Translations under genes and position numbers: made by a program
Notes under the pieces: model-generated
The model's database searches: none
What the model saw: the letters and a program-made list of their open reading frames with translations, nothing else
Told to the model about the DNA's origin: nothing
Assembly: GCA_030062745.1 (NCBI GenBank)
Contig: CP099854.1
Location: forward strand, 17,561,337 to 17,625,336
Origin: Capitulum mitella
Taxonomy: Eukaryota; Arthropoda; Thecostraca; Pollicipedomorpha; Pollicipedidae
Direction of reading: 5' to 3'
Length of the DNA stretch: 64,000 bases
Shown: in pieces, positions 12,901 to 20,475 of the stretch
Numbering within the stretch: position 1 is the first letter of the stretch
How the letters are laid out: the number at the start of each line of letters is the position of its first letter

Positions 12901-15900
12901 TATTACTGCAGGTTTGATGAACAAAGGACAATTATTATGCGTCACTTGCATTACGGTCTATGCGTTACAAGTTATACGTGAAAACTCACGAAACTTCTGA
13001 GAGATTGCCAATCGGCGTTGAGTATAAGCTGACGCGTAAAAGGACCATATAAATACTCGCTGTCCGTGAACCTGGTCAGCACTTTTTTGTCACCTTAATT
13101 TCCTTTGCTTACCTCGTTAGCATTTGGACTTTCGGCCTTTTCACTGTCGTCTTTAGCGTCGCCAGTCTCCTTCAACTGATCTTCATAGAATGCCTGGCGA
13201 CAAAGGAAGCTGTCAAAAATAGTAACGTGTCATGAATTGTTGTCCAAACTGGAGTAATGGCTTCTTGTTGCAACTATTTGTGAAGCATTTTCGGTGATAC
13301 ATAATTGCAAAACGTACTGGCTAAAAAATAATAATTAAAAGAGTTTTAACTTGGCCACTAACATAACGTAAATACATTATCTTTCTGTGATAACTCGTGG
13401 CTGGAATAACAACGTAAGACGAGTACGCTCGTCCATCCCTATCTTAAGGACGAAATCTGCATTACGTCTGTTTATACATTAGCCGCAATGGCATATCGTG
13501 GCATTGCTTGGAAAACAATCCGCTCATAACCGTCAGTCGGATTTCCTCTGTTTTGGGGAAAATCCTGCCCATGATTATCATTACCATTATACGAATAGTC
13601 CTATTTATCCACCACGAAGAGCACACGAAAGTTCGGTCGCTAAAATTTCCTTCGTTTCAGAAACTTAGATTTCCTTTTTTCAGTTATTGCCCCCATCCCC
13701 GTAAGAAAAGAGGTTTGACAAAAATACAAAAATAAAAAAAGTGCCGCGGACCACGGCGTCCCTGCCAAAACCGCAGCCCCATAGCACCAAACGCGTAACA
13801 CATTCGTGTGTCGTACTGTCTGTCCTTTGCCGCGTCGGGTTCTGGTCATTAGACCAACACGCTTTGACGTCATTTGCGGCCAAGAGGTGAAAACCCGCGC
13901 TGCCAGCCAGGTTTGAACCCGGCCCCTGCAGTTCGCGCTGCGAACCACTGACACCATCCTACGAGCAGCTGCTACCTCCGTTTTCGTCTAGACATGTGGA
14001 GTAGCATCGGCCTTTTGGCACGTGTCTGTAGCATAGCCTCATCCACCATATGATTATTTTACACATGGATAGAAATTTCCGAATATTACTGCGTATGATT
14101 CTGAGCAGCATTGGAAACATTTTTTTTTTAAACCATTAACATATGTATGATGCTAAGATCTCTCAAACTTGGCACTTGGACTCGCCGAATCCGCATGATC
14201 TCCAGCCATTCTCTTACGCATCAGGAGCTTCCCTGTTTCCTTTTTTGCATGGCTATTAGCCATTCGCTATTCGTGCATTGTTTTTCCCAGATAAACTTCC
14301 TCACGCAGTACGTACCACGTTTTGAATAGCGACCTCATGCTGTGGATCCTCTCGCAAGAGGTCAAGGGTCAAGGCCAGCGCGCGCCGCGTGTCTCCACGG
14401 CGGTACGCGGTGAAGGCCAGAAACTCCAGGACCTCAGCCGGTCGGACGGACGGTCCGCCAATCGGCGTCGAGGACGCGGGCGCTCCGCCAATCAGCGCTT
14501 CGAGCCGGCCGCGACGCCACGCCTCCTGCAGCCAGGGCTCGGCGTGCCTGCGGGGGCCGAGCCACCAGCCGTCGGGAAATAGCATAGAGCACAGCCGGAG
14601 ACCGGGTCGGACACCGAGGGTTCTGGACAAGGATATCAGGCGTTTGGAGCCGATCAAGGGTGGTGGGCCCTGATAGCGGATAAAGAATAGAGCGGATAAA
14701 GAATTCAGCATCGTATTTCAAAGCACGAATGCACTTTTGCCCTCCCCAGCACGCGGGGGCAGGGGAATGGGGTACAAACCCCCTCAGGTTTTCGATAGCT
14801 ATCACAGAACGACGGCGTCGATGATTCTGACATTGCGCAAACCTAGGCGTTGAGCGTTTTTACACATTGCTTGAAAATGTGGGATCAGTACCTTGAAAGG
14901 TCGCCGACCTGGTTCCTTGAGGGCATGCCATCGAGAAATCACATTACGGCCGCCGTCTCTATCGGACAGCAATCGTTTTCGACGTTTTTCGATACTCATT
15001 ATTGTTGGTCTTCTACAGGAGTGGCACCCACGATGCTAATGACTGCCGCACTTGATAACATATCTGGGTTACGGTTATCTTACGTCGCATTAACGAATTG
15101 GGATTATTGACCTGTTTTACATGTCGTCGACATCAGAGGTCACGATGTAATCGGAGACGCCAATTTGCATACAAGCAATAGTCTGAGATATCGTTAACCC
15201 GCGCACGACCGTCAGTCCGTTACGATCATGCGCGACTGGGGGGCAGTTGGCAGCCCCCTCTAACTCACGAACGGTTGGTCGCACAATAAAAATAAGCACA
15301 CCGTTGGCAAGCCTGTGAGGAGTAGAGCTCGCAACTTGTCTCATTTTGGTTTTAGATAATATGTAAGCAATTTACGTCCTATATATGTTTTCTCATAGCC
15401 GACTGCATGAGACCGAGAAATGGCCTGAATCTCAAGGGCTGTGACGAATAACGCATAGGTTAAGGCACCAGGGCGCAAGTAAAGGCCCGCGGATGCCGAT
15501 ACACGTCTAATTTCCCAGATTTCTTCAATATATACACCGAAACAGTTAAAGACACGGCAATTTTCGAGCCTAGTTGTAGGCATGCGCCGCTGCCGTATGC
15601 AGTAACAAATTGACGGGAACTAATTTTAGCGATCCTTTATTTTCTCGAAAAAAGGCGATCTGTGTATATTTGATTGGTCTTTGTGGTTCTTGTGGTGGTT
15701 TTTCATGCTTAAATTCTGGAAAAATCATTAGTTACCAATCTACACAATTCGCGGAACTTTGTTTGCGAGAGCCTGTTTATTTCCAAAATATGCAACTTTT
15801 TTTCAAACTTTTTGAGGCTCCTGGTATTACTTCCGTCTGTGCAAGCCAATTCTGCCATTTTCTACCCATTCTGAGTAATTCATCGCCGACTTTGACGGTG

Positions 15901-18900
15901 GTACATTTTGGCTCACAACAGTTATTCGTGACCTGACCTCAGGTCAATGGCTGGAAATCATTGATACTTTGCCCAATGACGGTAACTAGATGTCTGCTTC
16001 ACTCCACACTAAAAATGTTATAAAATATTCCGTCAATTTCCGAAAAAAACGACATGTCTAAAAAATGGGCTTGACCTTAGGTCAATGACCTGGAAAATTT
16101 CGAAAAATCTGAGATAGGAGTTTTGTTGCATCTATCTGCATCACTAATCCCTGAGAGTATTATTGAGATATCTTGTTTTGCGAAAAAGTTGGAGGGCGCT
16201 AAACTTTTTTGGGCATATTTCTGTTTGACCTGACCCGAGGTCAAAACTTTGACACAAGATGTAAAAATGATGAAGCCAAAGGTACCCAATGTTTCGTGCC
16301 CTGTGTTTGTTCGTTCTCTCGCAATCCCAGAAAAAACCTCGGATGGGGTTCTCAACGTACCCCCCAGTCGGGGGCGGGTTAACAGTTGTTTTGGATCCCT
16401 TAAAGACTCCTGTAGGTGACGTTCTAGAGGACCTAATGAAAATCAGAATCCATAGATATCACCTCGTCTGAGGTCGCATGTAAGGCCATTGCGTGACCTT
16501 AAGGGTGAAACGATGTGTTATCGTGCAGCAAAAAGACGTCTGCTACACGACGGATTTTATTTCGTCCCTATAGCACGTCAGGTTTGCAAACAGGTGAGGG
16601 GTCGATTCCCCTTCCTTGTCCTGGCGAAGGGGGCCATACAGTGCATACTGGCGAAGGTTAAACCAGAGATCCAATGTGTGGGAAAACCAAGTCAGGATCA
16701 GTGGCCGGGCTGCGGTTCATACGTGCCCCTCAATACATTTTACCTAGGTACCATAGACAAAGCCGCCGTGGACAAGGAGACGCATTCCAAGAATTATAGC
16801 ACGCATGGATACCAGCGAGTGACAAAGTCAGAGCACGTAGGCGATATATATATATATTGTAAATAATGGTTACACATCGTCGACCTTATTTCCTGAAATG
16901 TATTCCGGTCCCAACCCGCAAAGTAAAATCAGTCACCTCGTGTGCGGTTTCCGCACGTTCACTTCTTACTCGAGATCACCGCCGAAGAAACTCTGTCTGC
17001 CGATTTCGAAGCAGTCCGAGGTGGTCAGTTCCCGCTTCAGGCTGCTCCCCGGGACCTTGCCTTGCGCCAGATCTGCATGAAACGTGCAACAGATGTCACA
17101 GCGTTACGCAGCGTCACGTCACACACTTATCCGCCTTCGGCGAAAAGGGGTTTTGCATCTGGCGCCCTTACCCGCCGAATCTTGGTACCGAGCCCGTCTG
17201 GTACTGACCTGTTGTGATGAGCTGGTAGGTATCCGGTTATGGTGCTGACCTGCTGTGTTCAGTTGGTAGGTGTCCAGTTCTGATTCCGACATATTGTGCT
17301 GAGCTGGTAGGCGGCCGGTTGTGGTTCTGACCTTGTGTATTGAGCTGGTAGGTGTCCGGTTCTGGTTCTGACCTGTTGTGTTGATTTGGTAGGTTCCTGT
17401 CCGGTTCTGGTTCTGACCTGTTGTGTTGAGCTGGTAGGTGTCCGGTTCTGGTTCTGACCTGTTGTGTTGAGTTGGTAGGTTCCTGTCCGGTTCTGGTTCT
17501 GACCTGTTGTGTTAAGCTGGTAGGTGTCCGGCTCTGGTACTGACCTATTGCGTTGAACTGGTAGGTGTCCGGTTCTGGTACTGACCTATTGTGTTGAACT
17601 GGTAAGTGCCCAGTTCTGGTACTGACCTGTTGTGTTGATCTGGTAGTTGCCCAGTCCTGGTACTGACCTGTTGTGTTGATCTGGTAGTTGCCCAGTCCTG
17701 GTACTGACCTGTTGTGTTGATCTGGTAGTTGCCCAGTCCTGGCACTGACCTGTTGTGTTGATCTGGTAGTTGCCCAGTCCTGGTACTGACCTGTTGTGTT
17801 GATCTGGTAGGTGCCCAGTCCTGGTACTGACCTGTTGTGTTGATCTGGTAGTTGCCCAGTCCTGGTACTGACCTGTTGTGTTGATCTGGTAGGTGCCCAG
17901 TCCTGGTACTGACCTGTTGTGTTGATCTGGTAGGTGCCCAGTCCTGGCACTGACCTGTTGTGTTGAGCTGGTACGTGCCCAGTCCTGGCACTGACCTGTT
18001 GTGTTGAGCTGGTAGGTGTCCGGTTCTGGTTCTGACCTGTTGTGTTGAGTTGGTAGGTTCCTGTCCGGTTCTGGTTCTGACCTGTTGTGTTAAGCTGGTA
18101 GGTGTCCGGTTCTGGTACTGACCTATTGCGTTGAACTGGTAGGTGTCCGGTTCTGGTACTGACCTGTTGTGTTGAGCTGGTAAGTGCCCAGTCCTGGTAC
18201 TGACCTGTTGTGTTGAGCTCGTAGGTGTCCTGGAGACGGACGAGCGCTGCTGCTGCGCCCGCCAGGTCGCCGTCGTCGGGCAGCATCACCTCCGGATTCG
18301 TCGATTTGATGTCGTCCAGAACATCTGACGAGGAAGCACGGAGCACACTGCAGCGAATGCATTCATTCCACAACTTCGGGATGGCGCAGTTGGCAGTAAA
18401 TGGCTCAGCGTCATTTGTTTACGAGCGCACGAAACTACACCAGTCTGCCTGTAATGGCACAGCAGAGCTTAGCTCGTCAGTTCTTGTTTATCTACCAACG
18501 ACATACGAACAAGTAGGAAAAAGAAACAGCATTCTTACTAGGCAGGAATCTAACGGAGAGAGCCAGCTTGAACAAAATCAAGCATGGAGAGCCATTTCCA
18601 ACGAATTGCATACTTTTGACAAAGCTGCTTATGGATGCTTGGAAGCTGCACACAGGTGCCATTATTATTACAGTATTGTAGTATTATTATCGCAGGATAT
18701 AATGGGGAAGTTCCATAAAAAAAGACCGCATTCCTGGCATTGATGAGCTTTTTCTGTTCGTCCTCGGGCTTGAGTGTTATGTTTTGTTTCATTGTTAAGA
18801 CATGAGATCTTATTCCTGCTATCTATTTCTTCTGACGTTTCATCATCTTTCGTAAGATGTCAGATGTAAGATTTCGTGAGACATCATCACGAAATAAGTG

Positions 18901-18941
18901 TAAACTGCGACTTAAAATGGTAAACGCAGTCCGAGAAGTAG

Positions 18942-18986
<45 letters not shown>

Positions 18987-19004
18987 GTTCTCGGACTATC
19001 TATC

Positions 19005-19069
<65 letters not shown>

Positions 19070-20475
19070 AAAAAGGATGCTGGAAAACCCAATGCCCCCA
19101 GAATAAGCAGAATGTATTTCAGGGATCACAACTGTCCTGAACGAAAGGCATAGTCGTTTGTGCTGAAATCCAACCATTCATGCGGCGAAAGGATCGAAGG
19201 ACGTTTTCATACGTTGGGCCATGAAAGTTTCTGTTTGCCTATAGAACCACTACGTTTGCATCGTCTCGGCAATCCTCGACGCCTAAATAGACGTCCGTTT
19301 ATTGAGCCGTTTATTGGTAAAATGCAAACCACTATTTCAGGTTGATTACCTACCTTGTGCTGCACTTTCCGTTGCCAACTCAACCGTCAGCTTCCAGTCG
19401 ACTGTGAGTCTTTTCACCAACTGGAAGGCGGCTAGCGGGTTTCCAAGATGGCGGTCGGGATCCTTCATCAGCTGACTGTGCTCGTGCTCGAACCAGGCCA
19501 ATCTCCTGGCAATGAATGATGCAGAATAATTAATGCATAACTGAGCACGCTGTACAAACCTGGGCAAACTCTGCGCTTTATCTTTCAGATAACAATGCCG
19601 ATTTTGAGGCGTAATTTCCCTTTTTGTCCGTTCCTCGGCAGAGTCCTGGTTGCACGACCTACGACGCAGGAAATACAACAAAGCTCCTGTTTCTTTACAA
19701 AGGACACTTACCTTTCTATGAAGGTGAAAAAATCCGGGGCTGTTGTCTAACGTTTTGTAAAATCGTTCTGCTTGGCAGTTGTCAGATAGCTTGCATCAGG
19801 TAGTTACATCGCTTTTACATCTCTAATACCTAAATATTCTGCGGTTGGCTACCGGGCCGCTTAAGGCGCTGCTACTTTGGCAGCGTCCGCTGGAATTTGT
19901 TCCGGTCGAAACGTAGGGGGCATGTCACAGCGTGTTAATCAATAGCATAAACGGGGGACAGGATGGGGTCAACTGCCCCCCTCCCTTATGGTATGAGGTT
20001 TCCAAAAAATGACTTTTGTCGCATTTTGTTTTACTCCTACACAGTGGGACTGTAACTTGGTGAATGCCCCTGACACATCTGTGATTACAAATAAATGAAT
20101 CAATCAATCAATGAATTATTTTTTTAAAGACAAGGTTCTTTTAAAACAAAAAATGCGTAATTTTATTTGCAAAATCTACATGTGTGCTGCCGGATGGGTC
20201 AGTTTTCCCATGTTTGCAATCAAATGGTAAGAGTGTTACTATGCCTTTTTATTTCAGCCATGATCCCCCAGCTCGTTACGAAAGCCCGGGCCAGGCTGGT
20301 GACGTCACCGTTTGAGCTGCTGCAGCCTCTGCTGCTCCGCCTGGACTGCCCGCTCCAGCGCCTGGATCACGGCCCGCTCCGAGGCCACCAGGTGTTCAAG
20401 GTCGGCCAACGCCGTGAACAGCTCGCCGCAGCCCCGGCCGGCCACGGCCAGCAGCAGTGCTAGCGCCAGCAGCAT
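6777..20475 (-). CDS. P4HA: Prolyl 4-hydroxylase subunit alpha (12 exons seen; last exon not found)
   Basis: The protein is the catalytic alpha subunit of collagen prolyl 4-hydroxylase. This family works in the ER lumen with protein disulfide isomerase and hydroxylates prolines in X-Pro-Gly repeats using Fe(II), 2-oxoglutarate, O2 and ascorbate. Exons in transcript order: 20475-20309, 19505-19354, 18324-18205, 17072-16970, 14547-14316, 13193-13113, 12259-12150, 11527-11380, 9735-9625, 8340-8227, 7386-7327, 6942-6777. Together they give 1564 nt, 521 codons plus one base; vertebrate alpha subunits are about 530 residues. Domains: signal peptide 1-17, N-terminal dimerisation region about 18-145, TPR-type peptide-binding domain about 147-260, acidic linker about 262-305, 2OG-Fe(II) dioxygenase about 320-521. 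Visible ligands are H441 and D443 (PHLD), H510 (RTRH) and the 2-oxoglutarate lysine K520 (GSKW), with 69- and 10-residue spacing close to the family pattern. All intron phases agree. Exon 12 ends in phase 1, so a short final exon is expected below 6777 or outside the window. Confidence 0.93.
7327..7386 (-). CDS. P4HA: P4HA exon 11: dioxygenase core strand
   Basis: This 20-codon exon reads NESATSNLQDGNRIATFMFY. It matches the family's GNRIAT(W/F)LFYMS strand. The acceptor is CATTACAG|AAC and the donor TTCTAT|GTAAGT, phase 0 at both ends. Confidence 0.93.
8227..8340 (-). CDS. P4HA: P4HA exon 10: iron-binding HxD exon
   Basis: The exon reads VERRVAQLTGLSLSTAEQLQ then VVNYGIGGHYEPHLDHAI. The H and D of PHLD are two of the three Fe(II) ligands. 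The acceptor is GTGGGCAG|GTG and the donor GCCATA|GTGAGG, a 38-codon phase-0 exon. Its first 24 bases and acceptor are the seed of the 47-bp minisatellite in intron 9. Confidence 0.93.
8341..9165 (-). repeat. 47-bp minisatellite copied from the exon 10 splice acceptor
   Basis: Starting from the seed that spans the exon 10 acceptor (8317-8363), about nine degenerate 47-bp copies run to about 8738. Further copies lie at 8955-9165 beyond a 200-bp interruption. The unit is about 24 exonic bases (GCGTGGCTCAGCTG region), the acceptor, and about 20 intronic bases with the word TGACGTCA. On the plus strand the recurring word is CAGTGACGTCA, a perfect CRE-type octamer in several copies. Confidence 0.88.
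8738..8955. repeat. AT-rich insert within the 47-bp array, with a perfect palindrome
   Basis: This 200-bp stretch is unlike the flanking 47-bp units and interrupts them. It contains a perfect 22-bp palindrome at 8880-8901 centred on GGAATTCC, with a related half (TTGGTATGGAA) at 8761-8771. I see no coding potential. It may be a small insertion, of unknown type. Confidence 0.6.
9391..9624 (-). repeat. ~70-bp tandem copies of the exon 9 splice donor
   Basis: Exon 9 ends GAGGACCACAGCGCCATCGA, then ACAG|GTGAGGACC. Three further copies follow at spacings of 70, 70 and about 66 bp, around 9556, 9486 and 9420 on the plus strand. Their donor positions read CTGAGG, GCGAGG and GTGAGG. One has therefore lost the GT, one has a GC-type donor and the farthest keeps GT. 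A more degraded fifth copy may lie near 9391-9405. Confidence 0.85.
9625..9735 (-). CDS. P4HA: P4HA exon 9: dioxygenase domain
   Basis: The exon reads LNRATVRNDQTGGHDEVSYR then ISKFAWLRSEDHSAIEQ. It matches the family block RATV-x-N-x-x-T-G and YRISKSAWL. The acceptor is TCGCCAG|CTG and the donor GAACAG|GTGAGG, a 37-codon phase-0 exon. Its last 24 bases and donor recur three times in the intron that follows. Confidence 0.93.
10500..10760. repeat. Short dispersed repeat E (also near 2340, 21120 and 29240)
   Basis: Copies share CCCTATGGCG(C/T)TGCATGG, then AAA(G/A)AA. They lie at 2338-2372, 10558-10585, 21126-21156 and, inverted, 29218-29250. Similarity extends for tens of bases on either side. 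No coding content. Confidence 0.5.
11380..11527 (-). CDS. P4HA: P4HA exon 8: entry to the dioxygenase domain
   Basis: The exon reads CYYSHSNVPFLLLQPFPTED then ARLDPHIVLFHNVMYDSEIE. It matches the family block LxPxKxExxxxxPxIVxxHDVxxDxEIE. The acceptor is CCGGCAG|G and the donor CCTTTG|GTACGT. It is 148 nt, entering in phase 2 and leaving in phase 0. Confidence 0.93.
12150..12259 (-). CDS. P4HA: P4HA exon 7: linker and conserved LCRG motif
   Basis: Acidic residues lead into DPDYLALCRGGTTLKPSISK. The YxxLCRG word is a family signature just before the catalytic domain. The acceptor is TTTTCCAG|ACG and the donor CTCAG|GTGCGC. It is 110 nt, entering in phase 0 and leaving in phase 2. Confidence 0.9.
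12305..12515. repeat. Short dispersed repeat D (also at 2910-3125 and 6190-6425)
   Basis: Three copies of a roughly 200-bp unit lie here, at 2910-3125 and at 6190-6425. Shared features are GTAGCC(A/T)GGA at one end, TTCGATTCC-like and TATTTTCATTTTGG-like words inside, and CCTTCCTTGGCTACG-like sequence at the other end. The ends are roughly inverted, as in small MITEs. Confidence 0.5.
13113..13193 (-). CDS. P4HA: P4HA exon 6: acidic linker
   Basis: This is a 27-codon phase-0 exon reading AFYEDQLKETGDAKDDSEKA then ESPNANE. The acceptor is TCGCCAG|GCA and the donor AACGAG|GTAAGC. It falls where family members carry a variable charged linker between the TPR and catalytic domains. Support comes from phase, position and splice sites more than from sequence identity. 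Confidence 0.8.
13903..13970 (-). repeat. tRNA-like sequence (SINE head or tRNA pseudogene)
   Basis: The minus strand reads GGTGTCAGTGGTTCGC (A-box-like), then GGGCCGGGTTCAAACCTGGC (B-box GGTTCAAAC) about 30 bases on. The stems are imperfect and no acceptor stem closes, so it is not a functional tRNA gene. Confidence 0.5.
14316..14547 (-). CDS. P4HA: P4HA exon 5: TPR peptide-substrate-binding domain
   Basis: The exon reads HAEPWLQEAWRRGRLEALIG and later EVLEFLAFTAYRRGDTRRAL, then LLREDPQHEVAIQNV. This is the family's helical TPR unit, where WMEQAL, LDYLSYAVYQQGD and ELDPEHQRA are the usual words. A Gly/Ala/Ser/Pro insert between the helices holds a small internal duplication (IGGAP and IGGPS, ATTGGCGGA twice). 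The donor is AACGTG|GTACGT, phase 0. Confidence 0.92.
15194..16382 (+). mobile_element. TTAA-type MITE, family B (copy B1), in P4HA intron 4
   Basis: This 1189-bp element is bounded exactly by TTAA at both ends: TTAA-CCCGCGCACGACCG... and ...CCCAGTCGGGGGCGGG-TTAA. TTAA target sites with CCC/GGG ends are the hallmark of the piggyBac superfamily. It has no transposase frame. The interior holds blocks shared with the other B copies, including CGAACGGTTGGTCGCAC and several AGGTCA/TGACCT half-sites. Confidence 0.85.
16970..17072 (-). CDS. P4HA: P4HA exon 4: start of peptide-substrate-binding domain
   Basis: The exon reads DLAQGKVPGSSLKRELTTSD then CFEIGRQSFFGGDLE. It matches the family segment around KGNLPG and the DCFELG motif. 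The acceptor is CATGCAG|AT and the donor CTCGA|GTAAGA. It is 103 nt, entering in phase 1 and leaving in phase 2. Confidence 0.9.
17205..18204 (-). repeat. 41-bp minisatellite copied from the exon 3 splice donor
   Basis: There are twenty-four tandem copies after the exon 3 seed. Most are 41 bp; three are 45 bp (17370, 17456 and 18034). On the minus strand a unit holds ACCTACCAGCTCAACACAAC, then AG|GTCAGTACCAG. That is the last 25 bases of exon 3 plus the first 16 of the intron. Nearly every unit keeps an AG|GTCAG-like donor. The block 17415-17624 resembles 17993-18202 copy for copy, so a higher-order duplication of about five units also occurred. The array fills almost all of intron 3. Confidence 0.95.
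18205..18324 (-). CDS. P4HA: P4HA exon 3: N-terminal domain, ends at the minisatellite
   Basis: The exon reads DVLDDIKSTNPEVMLP, then DGDLAGAAAALVRLQDTYEL. It corresponds to the family block GAAKALLRLQDTY. The donor is ACAACAG|GTCAGT, phase 1. The last 25 exonic bases plus the first 16 intronic bases form the repeat unit that fills intron 3. Confidence 0.92.
18926..19065. repeat. (TA)n microsatellites with a flanking inverted repeat
   Basis: Two TA runs (18944-18980 and 19010-19065) lie in P4HA intron 2. The first is flanked by near-perfect 18-bp inverted arms, CAGTCCGAGAAGTAGTTA at 18926 and TAATTAGTTCTCGGACTA at 18981. The whole could fold as one hairpin. Confidence 0.9.
19354..19505 (-). 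CDS. P4HA: P4HA exon 2: N-terminal domain
   Basis: The exon reads RLAWFEHEHSQLMKDPDRHL followed by GNPLAAFQLVKRLTVDW. This matches the family block KDPEGFVGHPVNAFKLMKRL. The acceptor is ATTGCCAG|G and the donor CAAG|GTAGGT. It is 152 nt, entering in phase 2 and leaving in phase 1. Confidence 0.9.
20309..20475 (-). CDS. P4HA: P4HA exon 1: signal peptide and start of N-terminal domain
   Basis: The ATG at 20475 starts a hydrophobic leader (MLLALALLLAVAGRG) with likely cleavage after residue 17. Next comes GELFTALADLEHLVASERA, matching the family's conserved LFTS-x-x-x-x-x-L-I-x-x-E start. The exon ends AAACG|GTGACG in phase 2. A good acceptor (CTCCTGCAG) lies about 60 nt upstream of the ATG, so the 5' UTR may itself be spliced. 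Confidence 0.9.

Larger units (their letters stand above)
6777..20308 (-). other. P4HA introns 1-11 and their contents
   Basis: Introns: 1 19506-20308; 2 18325-19353 (a TA-rich hairpin); 3 17073-18204 (41-bp array); 4 14548-16969 (a complete TTAA element); 5 13194-14315 (a tRNA-like sequence); 6 12260-13112 (a short dispersed repeat at its 3' end); 7 11528-12149; 8 9736-11379; 9 8341-9624 (two junction-derived arrays); 10 7387-8226; 11 6943-7326. I saw no independent gene inside them. A tRNA-like 5' half with an A-box word sits at 10450-10480 in intron 8, followed by a dispersed repeat. Confidence 0.7.

Noticed and set aside
17237-18373. A 378-residue minus-strand frame of QYQDW/STQQVST repeats
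   Set aside because: It is exon 3 of P4HA followed by the intronic 41-bp minisatellite, which happens to be open in every frame. It is not a separate gene.
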